Below are positions 24,893 through 32,149 of a stretch of DNA of 59,677 nucleotides, in pieces. The stretch is from DATEJJ01 sp039649115 (GTDB taxonomy: Bacteria; Actinomycetota; Actinomycetes; Mycobacteriales; Micromonosporaceae). Made by a program: the position numbers and the translations under genes. The notes below the pieces were generated by a model, which was not told where the DNA came from, made no database searches, and worked only from the letters and a program-made list of their open reading frames with translations. The stretch lies in contig JBBWZQ010000117.1 in assembly GCA_039649115.1 (NCBI GenBank), positions 1 to 59,677 of the forward strand, in the 5' to 3' direction. Positions within the stretch are counted from its first letter, which is position 1. Each line of letters opens with the position of its first letter.

Positions 24893-25924
24893 ATGCCGGT
24901 CACGCTCGCCGGTGGACCGCCGTCGATCGCCCTGGCCGACGGCACCCGGCTCGACATGCGGGCAGGTACCGCGTCCGCGATGTCCCGGGGCCGCAACCGC
25001 ACCGCGGTGCATCGGACCACGGGCGGCGTGCCCGTGTTCGTCAAGGTCCTGCATGGCGATCCGGCTGAGGTGGCGGCTCGCTGGCACCGCACCGTCACGT
25101 TCGAGCGGCTCGTCGCCCGGCCGGGCGCGGTACCGGGGCTGCTCAGCCCGCGATGCCTGGGCTGGGACGAGCAGTCCGCGACGCTCGTGTTCGAGGACCT
25201 GACCGGCGCCGTCGCGTTCGACGCGCCGACCGGCGACGCCGCGTCCGACGCGCTGGCCGCCGGGGCGGGCCGGGTCGTCGCGGCGTTGCACGAGGTGGAC
25301 ACCCGCCTGCCCGGCTGGGATCGTGTCGACCGAACCCCGCCGCAGCGGCCCGAGCTGGAGCTGCTCGACGCGCTGACGCTGACCGCGTATCTGGCGGCGA
25401 GCGCGGCACAGCTGCAGCTGTGGGCGTTGCTGCAGGCGGACCGGCCGGTGGTCGACGCCCTGCACCGCCTGCGCGCCCGGGAGCGGACCGTGCCGCACCG
25501 GCCGGTGCACGGGGACCTGCGACCGGACCAGTTCCTGCGGTACCGCGACCGGCTCCACCTCACCGACTGGGAGGACTTCCGGATCGCCGATCCCGCCCGC
25601 GACATCGGCAACATGGCCGGGAGCTGGCTGTACCGGGCCGTGCTGGCCGGCGGCGGCACGACCGCCCTGGGCCGCGCCCGCCGCCGGATCGCGGCGTTCT
25701 GGCGGGGCTATGTGAGCGGGCGCGGCGTTCCGGACGCCGGTTTCGCGACCAGGGCCACCGCCTACGCCGGCTGGCACCAGTACGACATGTCGACCGCGCT
25801 GGCCGCCCGGCACTCCCGGCTGACCGGTACCGCGTTCGCGACCGCCGGCCTCGGGCGGCAACTGCTGCTCGATCCCGGGCGGCTCGCCGCGACCATCGGA
25901 CTCGGGGGAGCGTCATCGAACTGA
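24893..25924 (+). CDS. APH-like kinase, probable RiPP Ser/Thr phosphorylating half
   Basis: 343 residues with the aminoglycoside-phosphotransferase fold: VPVFVKVLHG (ATP-binding Lys), a bilobal linker, HGDLRPDQF (catalytic His206, Asp208) and LTDWEDFRIADPARDIGN (metal-binding Asp). The Asn that normally ends HGDxxxxN is Gln here, a notable change at a metal ligand. In thioamitide and class V lanthipeptide clusters such a kinase phosphorylates Ser/Thr of the precursor and a HopA1-like lyase removes the phosphate. That same lyase type follows directly, so the dehydration role is strongly suggested by context. It begins 6 bp after the HExxH gene; its stop overlaps or abuts the lyase start. Confidence 0.78.
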   Translation: MPVTLAGGPPSIALADGTRLDMRAGTASAMSRGRNRTAVHRTTGGVPVFVKVLHGDPAEVAARWHRTVTFERLVARPGAVPGLLSPRCLGWDEQSATLVFEDLTGAVAFDAPTGDAASDALAAGAGRVVAALHEVDTRLPGWDRVDRTPPQRPELELLDALTLTAYLAASAAQLQLWALLQADRPVVDALHRLRARERTVPHRPVHGDLRPDQFLRYRDRLHLTDWEDFRIADPARDIGNMAGSWLYRAVLAGGGTTALGRARRRIAAFWRGYVSGRGVPDAGFATRATAYAGWHQYDMSTALAARHSRLTGTAFATAGLGRQLLLDPGRLAATIGLGGASSN

Positions 25925-25953
25925 ACGCCGGCATCCGCGCTTGCCTGCCCGCC

Positions 25954-26850
25954 GTGCTCGTCTCGGTCGAGGACGGCGCGGTCACCGTCGCCGGTCGGAC
26001 GATCGCCGCGGCGGGCGACCCTGCGGTGCTGGCCCGCGCGCTGTACCACGCCTGGCACACCGGGCTCCCGCCCGACGGGCCGCGCCGGCTGCCCGGCCCG
26101 CCGGACCCGGCCTTCACGCAGCGCCTGACGGCCGGCGTCGCGCACCGGGTGACGCCCACCCCGGCACAGCCGGAGCCGAGCGTGGCCGTCCCGCGACCCG
26201 GCACGGCAATCGTGCGGGTCGGCGGCGTCCTGGTGCGGGTGCCGGCCGGTGCGGTCCTCGACGCGGCGACGGTCGCCGTGCCCGCCGTCCGGCCGGCGCT
26301 GTATCCCGGCTACGTCGTGGTGGACGGCTCACGCGGTCACCCGGCTGGGCCGGTCCTGCGCCTGTACCTCCACGTGGCCGACGCCTGCCGGGCACCCGCG
26401 GTGGTGCGGGAACTGGTCGCGGCGATGGAGGAGCGAAGCCTGGCGTACCGGATGAAGATCTGCGCGGATCCCGAGAGCTTTCCCCGGCGGGACGCGCTGG
26501 TGGCCTACCTGCCGCCGGACGCCTGGCGGCGCGTCGGCGACCTGGCCGCGGGCGCTGCCGGGGCACTCGGCGCGGCGGGCTGCCTGCGGCCGGAGACCTC
26601 GCTGTTCGCCGAGCGGCTGGCGCCCGGCATCTCGGTCGCCTGGGAGCCGGTCGACAACCGGCCCGGTATGGCTGGGCTCAGCTTCGGCATCCACCGAGCG
26701 TTGGCGGTCGCGCACGGTGTGCTGGCACACGCCCGGGCGGCGACCACTGGCGCGCCGGCAAGCCGGGAGGACGCCGTGGTGGCGGCCCTCCGCACGGCGT
26801 CGATCGACCCGGCCGCTCCGTTCCGCAACCTCGACACCGGTACGACCTAG
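25954..26850 (+). CDS. HopA1-like lyase, probable RiPP dehydration partner
   Basis: 298 residues from GTG 25954. Recognisable HopA1-family blocks are ARALYHAWHTG near the start, VLRLYLHVADACRAPAVVREL, then ERSLAYRMKICADPESFPRRDALVAYL split over the middle, and FGIHRALAVAHGVL near the end. HopA1-like proteins serve as phospho-Ser/Thr eliminating lyases in thioamitide and class V lanthipeptide pathways. No Shine-Dalgarno precedes GTG 25954. A CTG at 25921 overlaps the kinase stop as CTGA with GGGGGAG about 10 bases upstream, so a non-standard start adding 11 residues (LNAGIRACLPA) is plausible. The pair with the preceding kinase should yield dehydroalanine or dehydrobutyrine in the precursor. 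Confidence 0.78.
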   Translation: MLVSVEDGAVTVAGRTIAAAGDPAVLARALYHAWHTGLPPDGPRRLPGPPDPAFTQRLTAGVAHRVTPTPAQPEPSVAVPRPGTAIVRVGGVLVRVPAGAVLDAATVAVPAVRPALYPGYVVVDGSRGHPAGPVLRLYLHVADACRAPAVVRELVAAMEERSLAYRMKICADPESFPRRDALVAYLPPDAWRRVGDLAAGAAGALGAAGCLRPETSLFAERLAPGISVAWEPVDNRPGMAGLSFGIHRALAVAHGVLAHARAATTGAPASREDAVVAALRTASIDPAAPFRNLDTGTT

Positions 26851-26859
26851 GTGGATGCC

Positions 26860-28122
26860 ATGCAGGTCAGGACCTCGCCGCTCGCCGATTCCCGTTTCCG
26901 GCTCGTCTGGACCGGTCAGACCCTGTCGTTCCTGGGCGACGCGCTCGTGGGGCTGGCCCTGACGCTCACCGTGGTCAAGGCGACCGGATCAGCCGCCGAC
27001 CTCGGGCTGGTGCTCGCCGCCGCGGTGCTGCCGCGGTTGCTGCTGATGCCGGCCGGCGGTGTGTGGGCCGACCGGTTGCCCCGGCAACGGGTCATGCTCA
27101 CCGCCAGCCTGGTCAGCGCGGCGGTGCAGCTCACCATCGGCGCCATGCTGTTCACCACCGGTGTCCACATCGGATACCTGGCGGTGCTGTCCGGCGTCTA
27201 CGGTGCGGCGTCGGCGTTCCTCACCCCGGCAACCACCGCGCTCGTGGCCGGGACCGTCGACACCGCACTGCTGCGCCAGGCCAACGCGCTGCTGGAGGTG
27301 TCCCGCCAGGTCACCCGCGTGGCGGGGCCGACGCTCGCCACCGCGATCGTGCTCGGCGCCGGCGCCGGCTGGGCCTTCATGTTCGACGGGCTCACGTTCG
27401 TCCTGGCCGCGCTCACGCTGGCGTTCGTGCGCGCCGAATTCCGACCGGCCCGCCGGGAGAGCTTCCGGGCCGAACTGGCCGGCGGCTGGAGCGAACTGCG
27501 GCGGCACCGGTGGCTGTGGACCAGCCTTCTCGCGCACGCGGTGTGGAACCTGTGCATCAGCGCGTACCCGACGCTCGCACCCCTGTTGCTCATCGGCGCG
27601 GCGCACGGCGAGCTCGCCTGGACGGTCGCCACGCAGGCGAGCGCGATCGGGGCGGTGGCCGGTGCGGTCGCCGCGCTGCGCGTCCAGGCACCCCGGCCAC
27701 TGCTCGCGGTCAACGTCGCCCTGTCCACCAGCGCCCTTCCGCTGGCCGCGGTCGCGCTGGGCGCCCCGCTCGCCGTGGTGGCGGTGTCGGCCGCGATCAT
27801 GAACGCCGGCCTCTCGTACGGCAACACGGTCTGGTGCACCGCGCTGCAGGTACACGTGCCGGAGCGGGCGTTGTCGCGGGTCTCGGCGTACGACTGGCTG
27901 GTCTCCCTCGGCCTCTCGCCGGTCGGCCTGGCCGTGGCCGGCCCGATCGCGTTGGCGGCGGGCGCCGGCCCGACGCTGCTCGCGTCGGCGCTGCTGCTCG
28001 CCGGTGCCTGCCTGGGCGTGCTCGCGGTGCCGGAGGTCCGCCGGCTGACGGCGACCGCGCCGGCGCGCGTCGCCGAGGTGACCGCCACGCCGTTCGAGCA
28101 CGCCCTGCAGATGGAGGGCTGA
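26860..28122 (+). CDS. MFS exporter of the RiPP cluster
   Basis: 420 residues from ATG 26860 (GGTGG just upstream; GTG 26851 directly after the lyase stop is also possible). About 12 membrane segments, opening FRLVWTGQTLSFLGDALVGLA, with GVWADRLPRQRVML as the cytoplasmic loop 2-3 motif. This is the MFS_3/EntS-like group that exports siderophores and peptides. It ends the plus-strand RiPP run and is the likely exporter or self-resistance pump. No dedicated protease is seen, so leader removal must rely on a gene elsewhere. Confidence 0.85.
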   Translation: MQVRTSPLADSRFRLVWTGQTLSFLGDALVGLALTLTVVKATGSAADLGLVLAAAVLPRLLLMPAGGVWADRLPRQRVMLTASLVSAAVQLTIGAMLFTTGVHIGYLAVLSGVYGAASAFLTPATTALVAGTVDTALLRQANALLEVSRQVTRVAGPTLATAIVLGAGAGWAFMFDGLTFVLAALTLAFVRAEFRPARRESFRAELAGGWSELRRHRWLWTSLLAHAVWNLCISAYPTLAPLLLIGAAHGELAWTVATQASAIGAVAGAVAALRVQAPRPLLAVNVALSTSALPLAAVALGAPLAVVAVSAAIMNAGLSYGNTVWCTALQVHVPERALSRVSAYDWLVSLGLSPVGLAVAGPIALAAGAGPTLLASALLLAGACLGVLAVPEVRRLTATAPARVAEVTATPFEHALQMEG

Positions 28123-28132
28123 CGCACCGGCC

Positions 28133-28152
28133 GGGTCAGCTGTGGCTGACCC
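28133..28152. terminator. Bidirectional stem-loop ending the RiPP run
   Basis: GGGTCAGC, a TGTG loop and GCTGACCC form a perfect 8-bp hairpin in the 13-bp gap between the convergent MFS and LCP genes, overlapping the LCP stop. It is well placed to end both transcripts. Confidence 0.6.
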
Positions 28153-29296
28153 AATCGGGGTGTGCGGCCACGAACTGGTCGACCGTGTCGGTGCGTACGT
28201 CCGCCAGCAGTTGCAGGCTGGTCGCGGTGAGCTTCTCGCACGCGCCGATGCCGGGCACGGTGACGGTGTCGTAGTGGCCGTTGTTGGTGTTGATGGTGGC
28301 CATTCCGTTGCCGGTGATGCCGCGCATGGCGTAGAGCCAGTCCGGGATGCTGACGCCGCCGCTGTCCACGGTCATCGCCTTGCCCACCGTGTCCAGCACA
28401 CCGGCGAGCTTGGCGGGGTTGGCCAGCGTGCCGGCGGAGAGGATCTGCTCGAACAGGGCCTTGAGGAACTGTTGCTGGTGGCGCTGCCGGCCGTAGTCGC
28501 CGTCCCCGTTGGCGAGCAGGTCCCGCTGCCGGACGTAGTCCAGTGCCTGCCAGGCGGCCAGGTGCTGGCAGCCGGGCCGGTACACCTGGGGCGTGACGCC
28601 GGGTACGGGGTACAGGTGCCCGTTCGCGTCCTGCGTGAACGGCACCTCCTCCTTGCCGGCCCTGGTGAATCCGATGTGGATGGACGTGGTCCTCTCGTCG
28701 ACGCACATGGTGACCCCGCCGAGGACGCCGACCACCTGCTGGAAGCCGGAGAAGTCGACGACCGCGGCGGCGTCCAACCCGATCCCGTACGCCGCCTTGA
28801 TGGTGGCGGCGAGCAGGCTGACCCCGCCGGGCAGCCCGCCACCGTTCTGGCTGCCGGAGGAGAACGCGGCGTTGATTTTGTTGTCGCCGCCGGTGTACCC
28901 GGTTTTCGGGTCGGCGGGGATGTGGACCAGCGTGTCGCGGGGAACGGACACCAGGTACGCCCGGTCATGGCTGGCCGGCACGTGCAGGATGATGATCGAG
29001 TCGGAGCGGGACGGCTGGGTGGTCTGGGCCGGCCGCGCGTCGATGCCGACCAGCAGGACGTTGACCGCCCCGGTGATGGTGACGTGGTGGGCGGCCGGCG
29101 GCGCGGACGCCTGGTTGCCCGCGCCGCCGAGCAGGTTCGTCTGCGTCACGCTCCTGGTCGCCTGCGAGATGAGCACCTCGGCACCCAGGAGCAGGCCACC
29201 GCTGGCCACCACGAGCAGTACGCCCGCGGTGACCAGCAGCCGCGCCCACAGCGGCGCCCTGCCCGGCGCTCGTGCGGCCGGTCTGGGGGATGACAA
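28136..29296 (-). CDS. LytR-CpsA-Psr (LCP) family cell-wall ligase
   Basis: 386 residues from a TTG start at 29296 behind AGGAGG. One N-terminal membrane segment (LLVTAGVLLVVASGGLLL) leads to an extracytoplasmic LCP domain: VNVLLVGIDARP, SRSDSIIILHVP, AYLVSVPRDTLVHIP, NKINAAFSSG, then VDFSGFQQVVGVLGGV and ALDYVRQRDLLANGDGDYGR. The conserved Arg and Asp residues for pyrophosphate-lipid and metal binding are present. LCP proteins attach teichoic acids, arabinogalactan or capsule to peptidoglycan. It follows a carbohydrate-binding membrane protein on the same strand. Confidence 0.92.
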   Translation of the reverse strand: MSSPRPAARAPGRAPLWARLLVTAGVLLVVASGGLLLGAEVLISQATRSVTQTNLLGGAGNQASAPPAAHHVTITGAVNVLLVGIDARPAQTTQPSRSDSIIILHVPASHDRAYLVSVPRDTLVHIPADPKTGYTGGDNKINAAFSSGSQNGGGLPGGVSLLAATIKAAYGIGLDAAAVVDFSGFQQVVGVLGGVTMCVDERTTSIHIGFTRAGKEEVPFTQDANGHLYPVPGVTPQVYRPGCQHLAAWQALDYVRQRDLLANGDGDYGRQRHQQQFLKALFEQILSAGTLANPAKLAGVLDTVGKAMTVDSGGVSIPDWLYAMRGITGNGMATINTNNGHYDTVTVPGIGACEKLTATSLQLLADVRTDTVDQFVAAHPDWVSHS

Positions 29297-29367
29297 GGGC
29301 TTCGCCTCCTAGCGGGCGCCGCGCCGGGCCTGACAGATTCAGTCTGTTTCTAGCCAACCAACCTGGG

Positions 29368-29389
29368 ACCAGCCTGCGAGCACGCTGGT
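29368..29389. terminator. Stem-loop between CBM and LCP genes
   Basis: ACCAGC and GCTGGT flank a 10-base loop in the 162-bp gap; a smaller ACAGA/TCTGT palindrome lies nearby at about 29332-29346. Together they could attenuate readthrough from the CBM gene into the LCP gene. There is no U-tract. Confidence 0.35.
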
Positions 29390-29458
29390 TGTTGGACCGG
29401 AACCCTGCCCGCCGTGTGCTCCACCTCCGGGTCGGGAGCCGGCCCGGTCGCCGTGGAC

Positions 29459-30175
29459 TCAGCCGGGTTTCGGGCTGATCTCGATCCTGTCCATCGCGGG
29501 CGCGTGACCCTTCGGGTTCGTGAAGGTGATGGTGTTCATGCCGGCGGCCAGGCGTACGGTCAGCGTCTGTCCCGAGCAGCAGGCCGAACCGGCGGTGACC
29601 GTGACGGTGACCGGATCGGACCCGGACACGGTGATCACCACGGTCCGGGTGGCGTCGCCGCTGACGTGGACGTAGGAGAACGTGAGCAGGTAGGCGCCGG
29701 CGGCCGGCGCGGATACGGCGTCGAAGCGCAGGCTGCCGGGGGCGGCGGGGTTCCCCCAAGCGCCGATGTTCTTGACGATCCGGCCGCCCGAGGCGCCGGG
29801 ATAGCCGGTGACGAAGGCCGATCCCGACAGGGTGTTCGACGCCGCCTCCGCTTCATACGTGACGGATGCGGTGGCGCGACGCGCGGGCGACGGTCCGGGA
29901 TCGGCAGGGCTGGCAGCCGGCGCCGTGCCGGATGACTGCGGGGCGGCACCGCGCCCGGCCGGCGCCGTGGTGCCAGCGGCTGGTGCGGCGGCGGCGCGGT
30001 GACCTTGCCCGCCGCGGGGACCCAGCACCAGCCCGGCCGCCACGACGACGAGCAGGACGAGGGCCGCGACCGGCAGCAGCGCCCGCCCGCCCCAGCCCCG
30101 CCGCCGGCCGGGCCGCAGGTCGAGCGTGGTCTCGTCGGCCCCGGCCGGACCAACCGCGGCGACGGTCACCGGCAC
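29459..30175 (-). CDS. Membrane-anchored carbohydrate-binding (CBM6/35-like) protein
   Basis: 238 residues from a GTG at 30175. A short cytoplasmic basic part, one membrane helix (ALLPVAALVLLVVVAAGLVLG), an Ala/Pro linker (about 55-100) and a C-terminal beta-sandwich of CBM35/CBM6 type follow. The sandwich shows YEAEAASNTLSG, VKNIGAWGNPAAPGSLRFD, YLLTFSYVHVSGDATRTV and MNTITFTNPKGHAPAMDRIEI. Such modules bind glycans; calcium-site residues (YEAE, final DRIEI) are kept. No catalytic domain is present. It probably tethers or senses cell-surface sugars, in line with the adjacent LCP gene. Confidence 0.75.
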   Translation of the reverse strand: MPVTVAAVGPAGADETTLDLRPGRRRGWGGRALLPVAALVLLVVVAAGLVLGPRGGQGHRAAAAPAAGTTAPAGRGAAPQSSGTAPAASPADPGPSPARRATASVTYEAEAASNTLSGSAFVTGYPGASGGRIVKNIGAWGNPAAPGSLRFDAVSAPAAGAYLLTFSYVHVSGDATRTVVITVSGSDPVTVTVTAGSACCSGQTLTVRLAAGMNTITFTNPKGHAPAMDRIEISPKPG

Positions 30176-30246
30176 CGGCCGCGACCGCCACGGGGGTTCA
30201 CCCGCGGGCCGTGCACGGCGTCGCCGAAGTCCTTGTCAACGCTCAT
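30166..30246 (-). CDS. Possible 26-residue leader ORF before the CBM gene
   Basis: An ATG at 30246 behind GGGGAGCG opens a 26-codon frame (MSVDKDFGDAVHG..., ending GRCR) whose stop lies 10 bases inside the CBM gene start. It has the best ribosome site of the region. It may be a coupling leader peptide, or the true N-terminus of the CBM protein separated by a frameshift. No similarity was recognised. Confidence 0.3.
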   Translation of the reverse strand: MSVDKDFGDAVHGPRVNPRGGRGRCR

Positions 30247-30376
30247 GAGACGCTCCCCACCACGACATGCGGACAGTGCACCACGGCGGCGGGACCTGCC
30301 ACCGGGTCAGTAATGCGGACGGTGGCGTGGGTAATTGTGCCGCGGCGCCGGGCAGCGCATCCGGTGACGTCCTGCG

Positions 30377-31033
30377 TCAACGCTCGCGGTGTGGCGCCGC
30401 GATGCCCTCCTCCAGGGCCAGCCGGGTCAGTTCGGGGCGGCGCCGCCGGCCGGTCTTCTCCCGTATCCGGTCCAGGTGCGAGCGCACCGTTCGCACGCTG
30501 ATCGCCAGCGCGTCCGCGATGTCCTGGTCCCGCTCGCCGGCCGCCAGCAGCGAGAGCACCTGGCGTTCCCGGTCGGACAGCGGCACCCGGTACCGGGTGT
30601 CCCGCCCGCGGGAGGAGTCCAGCAGGAACGAGGCGAGGGTGGGCGAGACGTAGCTGCCGCCGGCGGCGATGGTACGCACCGCGCGCAGGATCTCCTCCGC
30701 CTCCGCGTCCTTCGTCAGGTAGCCGCGCGCCCCGGCCGCGATCGCCCCGAGGACCTCGGCCGGCTCGCTGTGCGCGGACACCACCAGTACCCGGTGCCCG
30801 GCGCTGGTCACGCTGACCACGGCGGCCGAGTCCTGCATCCCGGGCAGCTTCAGGTCGAGGATCACCACGCGCCCCGGCTCGCACCGGTGGGCGAGGAACT
30901 CCTCGAGCGAGCCGGCGGTCACCTCCACGGCGATCCAGCCGGCGTCGGACAGCGCGCGTACCAGCGCCGCGCGGTAGAGCGGATGGTCCTCGACGACGCA
31001 CACGGGGACCGGCGCCTGCGGATCGGTCGCCAA
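30377..31033 (-). CDS. NarL/LuxR-type response regulator
   Basis: 218 residues from a TTG at 31033 with AGGAGG 8 bases upstream. The receiver domain has VVEDHPLYRAAL and the phospho-acceptor Asp60 in VILDLKLPG; its acidic pocket is reduced to Glu-Asp, as is common. The output helix-turn-helix is SDRERQVLSLLAAGERDQDIADAL followed by SVRTVRSHLDRI. The matching kinase is probably the gene at 32146, with EccB-like remnants in between on the same strand. Target genes cannot be told; the adjacent CBM and LCP genes are candidates. Confidence 0.88.
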   Translation of the reverse strand: MATDPQAPVPVCVVEDHPLYRAALVRALSDAGWIAVEVTAGSLEEFLAHRCEPGRVVILDLKLPGMQDSAAVVSVTSAGHRVLVVSAHSEPAEVLGAIAAGARGYLTKDAEAEEILRAVRTIAAGGSYVSPTLASFLLDSSRGRDTRYRVPLSDRERQVLSLLAAGERDQDIADALAISVRTVRSHLDRIREKTGRRRRPELTRLALEEGIAAPHRER

Positions 31034-31064
31034 CGCCAGCACCTCCTCTCGTCTCACCTCGGCC

Positions 31065-31316
31065 TCACGGCACCTGAGCCACCTGCCCGGCCGACGCCAG
31101 ATCCAGCAGCGGCCCGACCGGGAACAGCGCCAGCACGGCCGGGGCGAGCGGGGCCGGCCGTACGGTCCCGTAACCCAGCGCCTTGAGCGCGTCGGCGCCA
31201 CCGACCGGATACCGTACGCCCTGATCCGTGATCAGGTATACGGTGCCGGACGCCACCGCGGCCGCCGGCTGCGCTACGTCGCCCCGTGGTCTCCGCACAC
31301 CAGCGCCTACGACCAC
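31065..31316 (-). pseudogene. EccB (type VII secretion) C-terminal fragment
   Basis: 83 codons from a GTG at 31316. From TVYLITDQGVRYPVGG through LKALGYGTVRPAPLAP to LALFPVGPLLDLAS the sequence matches the end of EccB, the membrane-anchored core component and ATPase of type VII secretion. Full EccB proteins are about 480-500 residues with an N-terminal membrane helix, both missing here. The start overlaps the previous frame's stop by 10 bases, so expression as a small coupled protein is possible, but a relic is more likely. Confidence 0.6.
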
Positions 31317-31873
31317 AGCGTGGTCTGGGACGTCGTCGGCCGGTACACGCCGTACACGTCCGCGAGTGCGGAGGCCGGGCCGATCGGGCCGCCGTTGTAC
31401 AGGTTGCCGTCGTCACCGACGACCGCGATGATCTGATCGCCGGGATGCAGCGCGCCGACCACGACATCGCCGGGCCGCACCGCCAGGAAGCTGCCCGGGC
31501 CGGTACCCACCTGGGTCAGGCCGAGCGCCGCCTGGTTCTGCGGTGACGCCATCCAGGCGCTGAACCCGTCCGGGCTGGCCAGCGCCGTACCCGGCGGCGC
31601 GAGGTGCCCCGGTACCGGGTTGCTCGCGGTCACGCTGTCCAGCACGTGCTCGACGGAGTGCGGCTCGGCGGGCAGTCCCGCGCCGGCCAGCCGCACGCTC
31701 GTGGCCAGCGGCGTGCCCGGGGCGACGGTGGGGTTGGCAGGCACCGCAGGCGCAGGCGCGGTCGTGGCAGGCGCTGCGCTGGCGGGCGTGCCGCCGGCCT
31801 GGGTGCTGGAGACCTGGTCGCAGATGATCTTCGCGTCGTTGGGCCTCATGTTGACTTCGACCATGGTCGTCAT
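31307..31873 (-). CDS. Hypothetical protein beside EccB fragment
   Basis: 188 residues with an Ala/Pro/Thr-rich stretch (about 25-60) and a folded-looking C-terminal part (DGFSAWMASPQNQAALGL, FLAVRPGDVVVGALHPGD, VVGDDGNLYNGG). No signal peptide, and no family recognised. The ATG at 31873 has no clear ribosome site. Its end overlaps the EccB-like frame, so the two may be one gene split by a frameshift, although this part does not resemble EccB. Confidence 0.45.
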   Translation of the reverse strand: MTTMVEVNMRPNDAKIICDQVSSTQAGGTPASAAPATTAPAPAVPANPTVAPGTPLATSVRLAGAGLPAEPHSVEHVLDSVTASNPVPGHLAPPGTALASPDGFSAWMASPQNQAALGLTQVGTGPGSFLAVRPGDVVVGALHPGDQIIAVVGDDGNLYNGGPIGPASALADVYGVYRPTTSQTTLWS

Positions 31874-31909
31874 GGTAGGAAGCCGGCGATCGCGTAGGGC
31901 ACGGCAAAA

Positions 31910-32149
31910 CTACCCACGCGGCGACCCGTGTAACTGACCACCCGTGCACCGGCGCGGCGTGGTGCAGTGACGGCATGTCCATGGAAGCACCGGTGCGGCG
32001 CACCAGGGCGCGGCTGCCCGAGCCGCCGCAGGGTGAGATCCGGTCGGGCGGGCGCAACCCGCCGCCGCGGCCCGGTACCCACCCGGCGGGCCGGCGGCCA
32101 GAGGCAGCGCGACCAGCCCCACCAACGCCACGTTCCAGCACCGCTTCAC
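31910..32149 (-). CDS. Small hypothetical protein coupled to histidine kinase
   Basis: A GTG at 32149 overlaps the kinase stop as GTGA. The 79 residues open KRCWNVALVGLVALPLAAG, a signal-peptide-like start, then become Ala/Pro/Cys-rich. The N-terminus would suit the start of a secreted protein such as a mycosin, but nothing downstream confirms that, so this may be a truncated relic. Confidence 0.35.
   Translation of the reverse strand: MKRCWNVALVGLVALPLAAGPPGGYRAAAAGCARPTGSHPAAARAAAPWCAAPVLPWTCRHCTTPRRCTGGQLHGSPRG

Noticed and set aside
30243..31001. Long frame antisense or shifted to the response regulator
   Set aside because: Arg/Gly-rich shadow frame typical of high-GC DNA; the response regulator in the other frame is unambiguous.
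31870..32082. Small minus-strand frame ending at the ATGA before 31873
   Set aside because: It has no ribosome site and no similarity, and it overlaps the kinase-coupled frame; the ATGA overlap is probably chance.
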